Origin: Cylindrobasidium torrendii FP15055 ss-10
Lineage: Eukaryota > Basidiomycota > Agaricomycetes > Agaricales > Physalacriaceae
Assembly (NCBI GenBank): GCA_000934385.1
Contig: KN880440.1
Location: forward strand, 62,001 to 126,000
Direction: 5' to 3'
DNA length: 64,000 nucleotides
The translations under genes were made by a program, and so were the position numbers. This document shows, piece after piece, positions 35,111 through 47,400 of this stretch (its first letter is position 1; every line of letters begins with the position of its first letter). Below the pieces are notes generated by a model, which had not been told where the DNA came from, ran no database searches, and saw only the letters and a list, made by a program, of their open reading frames with translations.

Positions 35111-36945
35111 ATGCTTTCACTGGCGTTGCGAACAAGTCGAACCGCTCTGAATGCGTACCGCAGCCGCGGAATTCACGCACCGGCCAGTCTCAACGCAGTC
35201 ACCGAGACCGACTTGGCCCACTTTGCCAGCATCCTCGCACCCAGCTCTGTTATTTCTTCGCTGGCCCCCGTGAATTCGCCCACCGATGAACTCGACCCCT
35301 TTAACCAGGACTGGATGGGCAGATTCAAGGGCAATGCAAACACCGTGCTCAAGCCCAAGACGGTCCAGGAAGTCAGCCAGATCGTGAAATGGTGCAACGA
35401 ACGGCGCATTGGCATTGTCCCTCAAGGCGGCAACACAGGACTCGTTGGCGGAAGCGTTCCCATCGGGAATGAGCTCGTTCTTTCCTTGGCCAATATGAAC
35501 AAAGTTCGCTCGTTTGACCCAGTAGCAGGTAAGCCTTCCATTTCTTGTTTCTTTTTTTGTGTGCTCAATATCGTGCCAGGCATTCTCGTCGCGGACGCTG
35601 GATGTATTCTTCAGGCTCTCACAGACTACGTTGCACCTCTAGACCATGTCATGCCGCTGGACCTTGGTGCGAAGGGCAGGTATGCTATCCACTCACCCAT
35701 GGCAGTATCGTCCCCATGCAGTTCGCTCATCCTGCCTCTAGTTGTCAGATTGGCGGCAATGTTGCCACGAATGCCGGTGGCTTGCGTCTCCTGCGCTATG
35801 GCTCCCTCCATGGGTCCGTCCTAGGATTGGAAGTCGTCCTCCCCGATGGCACCATCCTGGATCAACTCACGACATTGCGGAAAGATAATACTGGTAATGC
35901 GCCTCTCCTACTGGCAGCCTCACACTTACACATGCGCCCTCCTAGGATACGATCTCAAGCAACTCTTTATTGGCGCAGAAGGCACACTTGGAATCATTAC
36001 CGCCGTCTCAATCCTTACCCCACCTGCACCCCAGGCCACCAGCAATGTAATTCTTGCTCTCCCGCATTTCGACAATGTCCTACCGCTCTTCCAAACAGTC
36101 AAGCGGGATCTGTCCGAGATTCTTTCTGCTTTCGAATTTTTGGACAGGACGGCGTATGATTTGGCAGTCAAGCATGGGCAAGGCAAAGCCCTCGATGAGT
36201 CCGAGGTCGAAGGCGCACAGTGTTTTGTACTTGTCGAGACCAGCGGCGGTCGCCGGGAGCATGATGAAGAGGTTATTTTCTCTTACAATAACGTGTGCAT
36301 TAGCTCAACCATTGACGCAGAAATTGAACGATTTGCTCGAGAAACTTCTCGAAGCCGATGAGCCTCTAATCAACACTGGTGTCGTTTCACAAAATCCCTC
36401 ACAATTCGAGTCCATCTGGGGTCTTCGCGAGGGGGTCACAGAGGCCATTTCAAAAGAGGGCAAGGCCTACAAATACGATATCTCAGTGCCTGTAGCCACC
36501 TTCAAAGACTGTGTCGATGCGACCCGCGACCACCTCGAGTCCAAGGGTCTCATGCGCCCGGACGCAGTCAAGTATGTTGTCGGATATGGCCATTGTGGTG
36601 ACGGTGAGTTCAGTTTGTCCGTCGCTATCATTGTCTAACGTCACATAAGGTAACTTGCATTTGAACGTCTGCGCTGCTGCCTATACCCAAGAAATTGCCG
36701 ACGCTCTTGAGCCTTTTATATATGAGCTTGTCCGTACGTATCTGAAGCTAGGCTCACCAAAATTGATCATTGATATCTCTACAGAAAAACACAGAGGCTC
36801 GGTTTCTGCGGAGCATGGCATCGGTGCGATGAAAACGCATGCGCTACACTACTCGAAGGATGCCGTTAGTATCGGCCTCATGAAGCAGATTAAAGGTATC
36901 TTCGATCCCAACGGCATCATGAACCCAGGCAAGGTGCTTGAGTAA
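35111..36945 (+). CDS. D-2-hydroxyglutarate dehydrogenase, mitochondrial FAD enzyme
   Basis: This flavoprotein oxidises D-2-hydroxyglutarate (and often D-lactate) to the keto acid, most likely in mitochondria, as the N-terminus [20 protein letters not shown] is basic and Ser/Arg-rich. The FAD-binding PCMH domain shows [48 protein letters not shown] and [14 protein letters not shown]. The C-terminal domain has GHCGDGNLHLNV (metal and substrate His residues, spliced across an intron near 36604-36652) and [19 protein letters not shown]. About five introns interrupt it. It resembles yeast Dld2/Dld3 and human D2HGDH more than short D-lactate dehydrogenases. Confidence 0.93.
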
Positions 36946-37032
36946 AACATGCAGACCGCTGTGGCAAGTAAACAAGTGGTACAAAACACACTAGGATTGC
37001 TCCGCATTCAATATACATTTAAGCAAGGCATT

Positions 37033-39618
37033 CTATAGCTTCGCCGCCCGCTTTCGAAGCTCTGTCTTCAGAATCTTGCCAGTTGATGTTTTCTGGAGGT
37101 TGTGATCAGTTAAGCAGTACCGGGATCGGTGGAGTGGGCAAACCGGTAGCTCATTGACAATCAACACCCATTCAGGACAAGCAAAGCCTGGCAAACGGCT
37201 CTTCGCATGCGCTTTCAGGTCGGCAGCAAACTCTTCGGGGCGGTCGGCCCATCTGCTCGCGCGTTCGGGGTGCAGTTTGACAAAGGCCATAGCGCGTTCG
37301 CCCCATTTGAGGTGCTGTCGGGCAACCACACTCACTTCTAGAACATCCGGATGCGAAGATAACTCTACTCGCAGACTTAGTATACGATTCATCGTCCATC
37401 TTTGAACATTACCTTGCTCAATTGCTAGACTGGACGCATTCTAAAGCACCAAATTGAATCATTATCGGAGGTCGTGAGACGTTGGTTGGCTGCGTACCTC
37501 ACCACCCGATATAATGATGTCTTTGCTTCGATCCACGACAGCCACAGACCCATCCGCATGCCATACTGCCAGGTCACCCGAATGAAAGTATCCACCGGTG
37601 AATGCTTTCCTTGTTGCCTCAGGATCGTGGAAGTACTCTTGCATAACAATGTTTCCCCTTGTCACGATTTCCCCGACCGCCTTCCCATCTTGCGGCACAT
37701 CAACGAGTTTTCCATCCTGCAAGTCGAGCTGTACAACTCGAATGTCCTCGGCATTGGCGAAATTGTGCCCTTGACGCGCGATGATCTTGGAGCGCCCCTC
37801 GAGAGTGAGTGAACGCCATGAGTCCTGTTCGTAGCTCTTGGTGAAGGGGCCGTACGTCTGGGTACATCAGTTTTCAGTGATTCGATGTACGCATGTACAA
37901 CACCTCTCTGTGATACATTAGCATTCGACGTGAAGCAACTGGTGCCATAACTGACGTTAAACCATAAACATGAACTGCTTTGAAACCCTTCTCTTCGAGC
38001 TTTCCCAAGAGGCTGGCGGTCGGCGCAGCTCCTGCAATAATGGCTGTAATTGACCGCTGCAACGCTCTAGCTTGTGGGTCATTGACGATGCCAATCTGCA
38101 CTGTTGGAGCAGCACAATAGTGCGTCACACCAGACTGTGTAAAATGTTTCCATATTGCTGGGTAGTCGACCGTCCGCAGTGTGACCTGCGAATTTCTCAG
38201 CCAACCATCGAGGCTAACAATGAGTGTCGTCTACCTGGGAGCTGAAAGCAAAGGTAGCAGCCCACGGATATGTCCAACCCGCAGCGTGAAACATAGGGAG
38301 GAGCCTGGCAAAGCAAACATGAGTGATTACTACGCCTTTCCAAAGGGGACCAATCCTTACCATAGGTAAACGGAGTCTTTGTTCATCCTATAACGATTTA
38401 TGAAGGTATTTTTCGACAACCCGGGTTTATAAAACTTACTGGCCCTCGAATGCATTCGCCACGGCGGCAAGGTAGGTCCCTTCGAGAACCGTCAGCATAC
38501 TCCGCTATTAGGTGTACGATTTGTATCCATACCACGCAGTGTGCACAACACACCCTTAGGCTAAGGAGAATTAGATGACGAAGTTCGCAACCAGAATGGA
38601 TTTGTCCAAATACCCGACCAGTGGTTCCAGAGCTATGTCTCAGGAGTCAGTTACACACGCCCACTCTCATACTGGACGGAAGTGAATCACGTATAACACA
38701 ATGTCGCTGGAGCGTTCTCGTCAACTTCGACATCCAATCCTCCCCATCCTCGTTCGCGACTATACCGGCGACCGTCGCTGAGAAAAGCTTCATATGGGTC
38801 GTTCGCATGGCCGCTGTCATCGCATACTACAGTGTCAACCATGCAGTTCTTGACGAGACCGGCGAATTCGCGATCCACTAGAATGAGCTTGCAACCACTG
38901 TGTTCTGCCCGGTCCTGGTGAGAACACGTGTATCGAACGGGATGCAGAGGGAGTTTACCAATAATATACTCCACTTCTGCTGTGGTGAGACGTATGTTGA
39001 TGAATGTGGCGACGCCGCGAGCCGCGATAATTCCGTGGCATGCGTCTAGAAGATAGATGAGTTGGTGGGACATGTCTTGTGTATATCAACGAACCGGCAA
39101 TCATTGGCCTGTGGATAGATCAGTCCGCATTTCAAAGTGACAAGGTGGACGAGGGTGCTTACGAGTTGGGAGCGATGACCGCCACTCTGTCTCCCGCCCG
39201 TATTCCGCGTTTAACTAGCCCATAAGCAAAGTTTTGCACTCTTTGGGCCCTACAACCTTTTCAGAAGCGTATTTCGCGGATTCTTTGAGTACGCACCATA
39301 CAAGGAAGGTAAAAGACCTTGGATATGGAGTTTCCGGATGTACGAGAGCGACTTTATCTGGATAGACGCGCGCAGCTTTCAGTAAGAAGAGTAGCGGATT
39401 CTAGCGATAAAACATCAGCGTTGAACTTCATGCAGCGTCTAACTACACACCAGTGGATGGTAGTTGACTGCCAGCTGCTTCCCCGAGAAATTGAGGCTTA
39501 GGCTCCGTGCCGTGCGAGCGGGTGGTATGCTCTCTGGAGTAGGTATAAAGTTAGAGACTGCAGATTGCTGGTCAGTCCCGGCAGTGGCGAGAAGAATGGC
39601 CTGCGCACTGGAATCCAT
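37033..39618 (-). CDS. AMP-dependent acyl-CoA synthetase
   Basis: This adenylate-forming ligase activates a carboxylic acid, probably a short- to medium-chain fatty acid, to its CoA ester. Exon 1 from the ATG at 39618 ends AVNYHPL and joins NPLLFLLKAARVYPDKVAL, the usual N-terminus. The AMP-binding motif YTSGTTGRPKGV is rebuilt from three exons near 38690-38540 by introns with ACATAG and CTTAG acceptors. LPMFHAAGWTYPW lies near 38290, AGAAPTASLLGKLEEKG and VYGLT near 38000, GGYFHSGDLAVWHADG and VDRSKDIIISGGE near 37600-37500, and the catalytic Lys region KTSTGKILKTELRKRA at the end. About twelve short introns are present. There is no clear mitochondrial or peroxisomal signal; the C-terminus is AKL, close to a PTS1 tripeptide. 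Confidence 0.88.
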
Positions 39619-39869
39619 GGTGTTGTTGTGTGTAGGGACGAGCGCGAATGGGGTCTGTGGGGGAAGAAAGCAAGAATGCGGGGAAGGATGTGGGGTAAGA
39701 TCGGCAATCAGAAGCCCGGAACACGTGCTACAGGGTACACAAGTCGCGCAGATCGGGTTGGCCGCCTTTCTTCGTCTTGACCATCATCCACATCACTATC
39801 TGTTCTAGGCGGGCTCCTGGAACATTCATAAATCAAACACTTTCCTTCAAATTTAACAAGTCTGCCTAG

Positions 39870-41968
39870 ATGGCACGCATTTTTCTCAGCCCATCTTTCT
39901 TTCTTCTCTTGACGCTGGTTGCTTCCGTCGCAGGTCAGTCCTGCCACCCCCGCCATAGCCTTTGAGCTCACGACCTGACAGCGGATCCAACCGACTGGGT
40001 CAGCGTTGATTATTTTGGTTCAACACGCAACCCCTACATAGGTGGTCAATCATCTGTCAAAGACGCTGAGAAGGCAGTTGTGCGCGGGGCAGACAAGGCG
40101 CATAAGCGGGGCCGGAAGAGTGCGCTACAGCCAATCCCGCGGTTCCTTTCTCAATAAATTCCCTAGGCGTCGCAAATGAACGCGATGTTGCTTCTCCAAG
40201 CGGTGACCGACACGATTATCTGAGCTGGGCTCCATAGTACGTTTATGAACTGGATGTCCTAGCGTTTCTGAAATCATTTTGAATCAGTCACTGGCCTGAC
40301 TGCAACTGGTGTGGGTCTGGACGAGGCTACTACGGCGGCGAGCCTGACAACACAACCGACCCTGACGCTGGCGATCTCCCTGCTTCGAATAGGCCAAACT
40401 ATCAGACTGGCGACTCTTGGCATGACGACACCGAAGAAGAGGGCATCGAGACCTCTTCAGCTCATGATGAAGTAATGCTGGCGTCTGGTCGACATCGTCG
40501 AATGCTCCGTTCTCGGCGCCATCTTGATCGACCTGCGGTGGACGATTCCCCTCCGACTGCCTCTCTCGCTAGAACTCCTGATCTTGCGCTGGACAGAAAC
40601 ACGACTGAAACTGCCTATGGTCTCCAGGCCTCTATACAAGTTGCAGCTAAGAAGCCAAGTAAAACAGACAAGACCAGTAAATGCACACCGTCGCCTACCA
40701 AGGAGATGGCACCTAGTGCCAGTACGTGATATTCATACTTATTTCGTTCTTTTTCCGACCGTATTAGCCTGGACGACCTGTCCTTACAAGACTCGCGACG
40801 GGAAAGTTAATCCTGACGTCCGCAAGCTCAACGGGCCTGGAGCTATCAACGACTTCTCTCAAATGAGCATCTACGACGCTATGGCTTTCGTGATTACGCG
40901 CTCTGGTGGCTACGTTGACTCTCTTGTAAAATCTATACAGACGTTCTACATCGACGACGCGACACGCATGAACCCTCACATGGAGTATGGTCAGGTTCGT
41001 CGTGGGCCCGGTAAGGAGGGACAGCAAGGGTCGTTCGCCGGTATCTTGGACGGACGGGGACATATCAAGACGGTCAACGCCATTATGCTCGTTAAAGCAT
41101 TGCACCCAAAAGCTTGGACAAATGACATTGATAAAGCTGTGAACCAGTGGATGGCTGAGTACACTGATTGGATGACGAAGAGTAGCCTTGGCAAGAAGGC
41201 ATTGACACGCCCCAAGTGCGAATATTTCTTACGTTGACGGCATTCGTCTAATCTTCTGTAGCAATCATGGTACTTTCTTCGCTGCCCAGCTGGCCGCCAC
41301 GAAACTTGTCATTGGCGATACAAATGGCGCAAGGGATGTCATCAACCACTTCTTTGACAACGAGTTCCAAGACCAAATTTCAAGTTCTGGAGAGCAGCCC
41401 TTTGAAGCTGTTCGAACCCGTCCGTTTCACTATCGTTGCTTTAATCTCGAGGGCCTTATTGTATGTCAAATACCAGAACAACTATGATCTCTCTCATACT
41501 GTCTAGGTGCTGGCAAAGATAGCGGAAGAAGTGGGTGTTGATGTCTGGTCCAAGAGATCCAAGCGGGGCGCGACGATCCAAGACGCTGTTGACTTTACCA
41601 TGCGCGTTGACCCCAAGAAGGAGGACGTCCACCAGCTCGTTCCGCTCGTTGTGTCTGTTAGTCGCGCCTACGGAGACCCACAAGGTCGCTACGCCGCCTT
41701 CCTTAGCAAATCTTGGTCGACATACCGTTCGAAGCCGTTTTGGTTGTACAATCAGGCGCCTTCTCAAGCAAAACAATCGAAGCGCACAGTGGAATACCGG
41801 CGCGATGATGAACTTCCTCTTGTATTCGGGTGCCCAAGTATCTTTGACGGCGACAAGGAGGTGGAATTGGACTTGGACCTGTTTGTGAGTTGCGCCCAGC
41901 TCAAGCCATTCTTTGAGGGTACGGCGGGTGTTCTTATGTTGAGCGACGGAACGGCGCCATTCCAGTAG
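39870..41968 (+). CDS. Secreted protein with alginate-lyase-like (alpha/alpha) domain
   Basis: The ATG at 39870 begins a signal peptide (MARIFLSPSFFLLLTLVASVAADPTDW). A basic, low-complexity stretch of over 150 residues follows (KKPSKTDKTSK). The catalytic-like domain starts at TWTTCPYKTRDGKVNPD and shows NGPGAINDFSQMSIYDAMAF, TRMNPHMEYGQVRRGPG, GILDGRGHIKTVNAIMLVKA, NNHGTFFAAQLAA and FHYRCFNLEGLIVLAKIAE. These fit the Alginate_lyase (PF05426-type) fold, with N-x-H-G and Tyr as likely catalytic elements. Land fungi do not meet alginate, so the real substrate is probably another uronic-acid polymer or a fungal wall polymer. Six or more introns are present. Confidence 0.8.
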
Positions 41969-42200
41969 TGTACCAGTCTCAAGAGAATCTAAATTCTGCT
42001 TTTTACCTCTTGGATCGTGTGTAATGCTCGTGTACCGGAGTCGATTGAATATGTAGAGCTGATGTAGAGACTGGTCTAACGGTCCGGGAAACCGACTACA
42101 GCCGTTCCAGACGGCAGCGGGCCGACCTCGTGTCGGGAACCATCATGTCGATAAATATCGCAACCAGTGTCCGGCTTCCTATTTGTGTCTTACACTCACT

Positions 42201-44148
42201 ATGGTCCTTACACTACGCGAAGTTGAATCCCATACCAGCAAGGAGTATGCGCTACCACGCCGACTAAGTACTTGAGGGGCTCATGGAATACGCAGCTCGT
42301 GCTGGGTCATTATTAGGAATAATGTCTACGATGTAACTGGCTTCTTGTCGGTGCGATACATGCCACTTGAATGTTACTTATGCTCATGTTAGTTCAGGAG
42401 CATCCCGGGGGTGCTGCAATCATCCTGAAGTATGCTGGCAAAGATGCCACTCGTGCGTACGAGCCAATACACGCGTCGGATGCGCTGGAAAAGCACTTGG
42501 ATGCTTCAAAGCACTTGGGGCCTCTGGACGCTAGCTCTGCATCTCTACTTGACCATGCAAGATCGCACCGTAAGCAGACTAAGGATGAGAAACGGGTGGA
42601 GCTGGCGCTCAAGCAAAGGCCACCACTGGGCCGCATGCTCAGTTTGGATGACATAGAGGTTCGTTCTTGGTCTATTATTTCTACATGCAAAATGACTTAT
42701 GCATCGATATAGGCAGTTGCCCTTAAAGTCCTTTCACACAAGGCAATGGCATACTATTCGTCTGCCTCAGACGACGAGCAAAGTACGCAGCCCATTCCAT
42801 TTCCCAGAAGAGACTATAAGAGACTTACTTGTACAGCCCATCACGGAAATATTCGTGGCTTTACGCGATTCTTCTTCAATCCTCGAGTAATGCGCGAGGT
42901 GCGCCAAACTGACGCGAGCACAAGGATCCTCGGCTACAGGTCGTCCTTGCCCGTCTTTGTCTCTGCTGCAGGTCTAGCAAAACTAGGCCATCCATTAGGT
43001 ATTCTTCAAGGATTAATTGACTGTTTCATGCGCTAATTATGACCAGGCGAAGTAAACATCACACGGGGATGTGCCAAAGGGGGCATTATCCAAGTGCTAT
43101 CCTCGAATGCATCTTCATCATACTCGGAAATAGCAGAGGCTGCTGCCCCAGGACAGACACTGTTCTTCCAGCTCTACAAATCAGCGGATGATAGCGCGGC
43201 AGAGAAACGTGTCAAGGAAATAGAAGCCCTTGGTTTCAAAGCCATTTTTCTCACCGTAGATGCCATTACCGGCGGGAAGCGCGAGCGTGATGTACGCGGT
43301 CCTTGGTATCTCGAGGCCCTTGAAACTGGGAAGGAAACCTATCACAACGACGATGACCCATTATTGGAAGTCAGTGTAGACGGCACTGGAGGTGGCCTAG
43401 TGAGCAACGACGATCAGAACATGACCTGGGAAAAGGTCAGTTCCAGCTAGCTTATGTGTATCAGTCCTGACTACTTGCAGACTATACCGTGGTTGCGCCG
43501 CGTTACAAAACTACCTATTGTGATTAAAGGCATCCAGTGTGTCGACGATGCTGTTTTGGCTGCACAGGCGGGCGTAGACGCTATTCTGATATCTAATCAT
43601 GGCGGTCGCCAACTTGACTAGTACGTGTTTGTTGACACGGGCGTTCAGATCAGTTTGTTTACTTTTTCAGTTCGATGCCTTCGATTGAAGTGCTGTATCG
43701 TTTGCGTAGACGGCACCCTGAAGTATTCGAGAAAATGGAGGTATACGTGGATGGTCCGTGCAATTGTATATTTCGCGTTCTCGGTTTGTAACCTTGCCCA
43801 GGTGGTGCCCGCAGAGGTACGGATGTCCTCAAGGCTCTATGCTTAGGCGCGACGTCTGTCGGTATGGGTCGCCCTTTCCTCTACGCACAGACCGTCAGTA
43901 ACATGGCTTGCTGCCAACGGACATGTTCATATTGACATATTTCCAGGCCTACGCCGAACATGGTGTTGCAAAGGCAATCAGTATTCTTGAGTCTGAAATA
44001 ACCAAAGGGATGAAATTTTTGGGCGCTGCAAGTGTGAAGGATCTTGTGCCGGATATGGTGAGCATGACTGCTTTCTCTTTTGGCACCACTAAATGTAGTG
44101 GCACAGGTGGAGCGAGTGGACTGGCAACCCGTTGGCCCGAAGCTGTAG
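42201..44148 (+). CDS. FMN-dependent alpha-hydroxy acid dehydrogenase with cytochrome b5 domain (cytochrome b2-like)
   Basis: This looks like an L-lactate cytochrome c oxidoreductase. The ATG at 42201 ([15 protein letters not shown]) leads straight into a cytochrome b5 domain with [26 protein letters not shown], including both heme-ligand His positions. The FMN barrel follows: [70 protein letters not shown], the catalytic [32 protein letters not shown] and [11 protein letters not shown]. It ends [13 protein letters not shown]. Yeast cytochrome b2 carries a long mitochondrial presequence; none is visible here, so it may be cytosolic. About ten introns are present. Confidence 0.88.
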
Positions 44149-44340
44149 TCGTAGTTCTACCCAGTATAGCAGGCTCCTTAGGCATACTACCTAATGTCCC
44201 GAATATACCTTGGTTGCAAATTTGTCCATAGCAATGTGCACGCCTGGACATGTCCCAAAGTTCAAACATGGTGACCGATCACTGATCTGTAGATACGTCG
44301 CGTCACTACATCTCTCTATCGAACCACCATCTGCATTTCC

Positions 44341-45247
44341 ATGGTTGAGAAGATTTATCTACTACGGCATGGTATGGCTCAATTCTGGGTGCGCTTGCTG
44401 CTCAAATTGACATGGTACAAAGGATTCCGGCTGAACTGGGTCACCGCGGACTGGTCAGCTTACTTGTCATTCTGCGCCTGTCCCGAAACTCACATATCGT
44501 AGGACAAGTGCCACGGGTCTCCCTAGAGATCCCCCGCTGGCAGCTACTGGTGTCAAGCAATCAGAAGAGGTCGCGGACTTCTTCCTGTCCTTGCCAGAAT
44601 CCGAGCGCCCCACAGCCATCTTCTCATCCCCGTACTACCGCTGCATCCAGACATCCATGCCTGTGGCAAAGGCGCTTGGAATCCCCATCTGGATTGAACA
44701 CGGCCTTGGGGAATGGTATTCGCCGGCCAAGCCAGGAAGCGGCCTTCACCCTCGCCCAGGACCCGCCTCAACACTCACCAAATTCTTCCCACCTAACACC
44801 ATAGACCCAGATGGCTGGACACCAATTCATTACCCTACACGCAAGGGAGAGACTGTTGACGATATCATCAACCGTGTCAAGATCTTTCTCGAGGACTTGA
44901 CTGCCGTGCGTCCAGCAAACGAGAAGATTCTGTTATGCAGCCATGCGGCGACTATTGCTGCTGCTGTGAGAATTTTGAAAGGAGATCTTGACCTGCCCGT
45001 TCGTATTGGCACCTGCTCCATCTCGGAATTCGACCTTGATCCAAGCACCAAGAAGTGGACCCCCCTCAAGATATCTGACGCATCCCATCTCTCAGAAGGG
45101 CTCCAGAGGGAATGGGGATTCCAGGATATCGAAATAGATAAAGGTCAAGTTGTTGCTGATGCTGGTGAAGGTGGACCAGATGAAGAAGAGGGCCCTGTAG
45201 GGTCGCAAGTACGAGGCAAAGAAGGTTTTATTCCTAGCAACCTCTAG
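44341..45247 (+). CDS. Histidine phosphatase superfamily protein (phosphoglycerate-mutase-like, Tfc7-type)
   Basis: Exon 1 (MVEKIYLLRHG) supplies the catalytic RHG; two introns lead to FRLNWVTADW and then TSATGLPRDPPLAATGVKQ. Further motifs are IFSSPYYRCIQTSMPVAKAL, HGLGEWYSP, and CSHAATIAAAVRIL with the second catalytic His. The mix is like the N-terminal phosphatase domain of the TFIIIC subunit Tfc7 and related fungal proteins, rather than glycolytic mutase. The tail is acidic (GEGGPDEEEGP). The substrate is unknown. The start was chosen because it opens the RHG exon. Confidence 0.82.
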
Positions 45248-45336
45248 AGTCTAGACGAAGTTAGACACATAGACCAGCTACTTCATAAATGCATATATTT
45301 GTACACTAATGATACAAGATTCTATTCCATGTTGCT

Positions 45337-46664
45337 TCAGAAAGTGACCCATGCGCTCGCATAACTGACACTCGAATCTCTGACGGTAAGGCAAGCACTG
45401 CTTTGCTCGTATCGGACCCACTTCATTGTTGGACTCGCACCATCCTTTTCCAGTGCCGCAAGCGCGCCCAGGAGCACACCGATTGGATGGCGTCCACATA
45501 TGGTGTTCTTCGTCTTCCTGAGGTATTCCGCAAAGCGACCATGGCTTTCGCCCGCCGTACCCGGCGGAACGGTGAGAATGTCGATAGCTTCATGGTCGAG
45601 ACGCCGGATGGATTCATGAATGGGATGGGTTTTGTTCGGAGCAACGATGCTGGAGAGGCGAAGCACACTGTTGTCCGGGGATGGCTCTGGATAGTAAAAC
45701 GTATACGAGAATCTCTGCCCCCTACCGTCCATGAGTCTTGTGCAGGCAAAGGTTGCAAGAACGATGACGGACCAATGGCAAAAGTCGCTTGAGACGACAC
45801 AGAAAGTATCTTCGCGAGCGAGATAGGGCGCGAGAAGCCGTCCAAACGAGGCTTCCACATCCCGGCTGATTGCACCGACCATTATTGGAACAATGGAGAT
45901 CTCCTTTCTGTAGATATGAATAATGAGCGGTAGGTATGAGAACCAGATCAAGACTTGCCCTTCAAAAATCTTGCGCACATAGGGTAAATGCATCTCAAGA
46001 CTGTGTTCCGCCTCGTCCTCGTCAATATCTAAGATTTCGAACCTCCCCGTATCCTGCAACTCCTTGATGGCTTTGCGGCCTCAGCTCACCGACGTCGGGA
46101 GGAAAGTGTATGCGTACTTTCGAGATCCAGAGGAAGGTTGCCTATGGGTGTGGCATATTCCTTGCATGCCGAAAGCGCACAAGATTGGATATACAGGTGG
46201 TGCGAAGGCCCGAGAACAAAGACGCGCTTTCTTACCAAGGGGGTCAGATATTTGCGCGTTCACAAGATGGACTATATACATGTTCTCTGTCTCGATGGAC
46301 TTGTACGCCCACGCGGCAGCCGGCCCCGAATACGAGTATCCCGCATGCCTGTGTGCAATAAGGAAAGTCTGTATGCTGCAAAAGTAGAGGCTACTGACGG
46401 TCCGATGATGGCTTTGCAGCCCTTGATGGGAAATGGGTCCTCGGTTTCGCCAACATCGGCGAGCCACCCGTCTAACTCTGCGGAAAGACGAGAGCCTTGG
46501 GACTAGTTGCGGCTGATAGACTGAACCCAGAGTACTGCGACTGACCATTGCCTGTGTACCAACTATCCGCGTGCGTTGCTAGTCGCACAGACGCACGACT
46601 GAGGCTTATGAGCGGCGTCTGTACGCTACTATCATGGAACTTGCCTGGAGGAATGACCTGACAT
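45337..46664 (-). CDS. Memo1 family protein
   Basis: This member of the Memo/class III dioxygenase-like fold is implicated in eukaryotes in cytoskeleton and redox or copper handling. Start ATG 46664 gives a short exon (MSGHSS) joined by a 47-nt intron with a GC donor to SRASVRLATHADSWYTGN. Further exons give GSRLSAELDGWLADVGETE, AIIGPHAGYSYSGPAAAWAY, the linker to EHSLEMHLPYVRKIF, SIVPIMVGAISRDVE, VSSDFCHWG and CGRHPIGVLLGALAALEK. The metal-site His residues (HAGYSYSG, HLPY, DFCHWG) are intact. At least seven introns. The length of about 300 residues fits. Confidence 0.88.
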
Positions 46665-46862
46665 GGTTGTACGGAACGGACCCTTTGATGAATGATCTGA
46701 TTGCCAAAGATTGCGGAACGATAGGGCCGGGTCTCTCAGTGATACGGCATGGCACTTTTGGGACAAGAAATACACAGCACAACGAGAGTGATGATCGCAT
46801 GGCCATTGTTGCATAGTGGGTACATAGACATAACAGGGTGCAAATGACATCGAAAATACACT

Positions 46863-47400
46863 CTACTCCTCAGAGCGCAGCCGGGCGGCCGAGTTAGTGA
46901 CCTTGATGCCCAGAGCCTTGGCCCTGTGTTATGCGTGAGATTACGACTGGATAAGACAGTTGCAACGCACCTCTCCAAAATTACAGTGCGGTTGCGGCTG
47001 CTGACGTTGTGTGCGATCTCCGCAGCGTAGGTTTTGTTGTGCATAAGAAGGAGGTCGACCTCACGTGCGTTGTTGACAACGAACTTCTTGAGGCCGCTGG
47101 GGAGCATGTGTCTTGTCCTCTTGTTGCTGCCGTAACCGATCTACAGAGTGGGCGTGAAGGCGTGATGGCGGTAGTACAACGTTGGCACGCACCTTGGGCA
47201 TTGCGGTTTGGCCGCTAAAGCGCCTGCGCACCCTGTTATCGATACCCTTGGGCTTCCTCCATGCCTCCTTCACGCTGTGGTAACGGTCCGATTGGTGGCG
47301 CCTGGAATGCGAGATGAATACAGAGTCCAAAATCTGCAATAAATCCGACAGACTTGAAGACTTTCGTGCGCTTCTTGACAATAGGGATCTTGACGGCCAT
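46863..47400 (-). CDS. RPL32: 60S ribosomal protein eL32
   Basis: This is a structural protein of the large ribosomal subunit. From the ATG at 47400, exon 1 is [15 protein letters not shown]; an intron ending CATTCCAG leads to [20 protein letters not shown] and [12 protein letters not shown]. The next intron leads to [40 protein letters not shown] and [12 protein letters not shown]. The last intron leads to [19 protein letters not shown]. About 130 residues with strong basic character, matching the family throughout. Confidence 0.95.
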
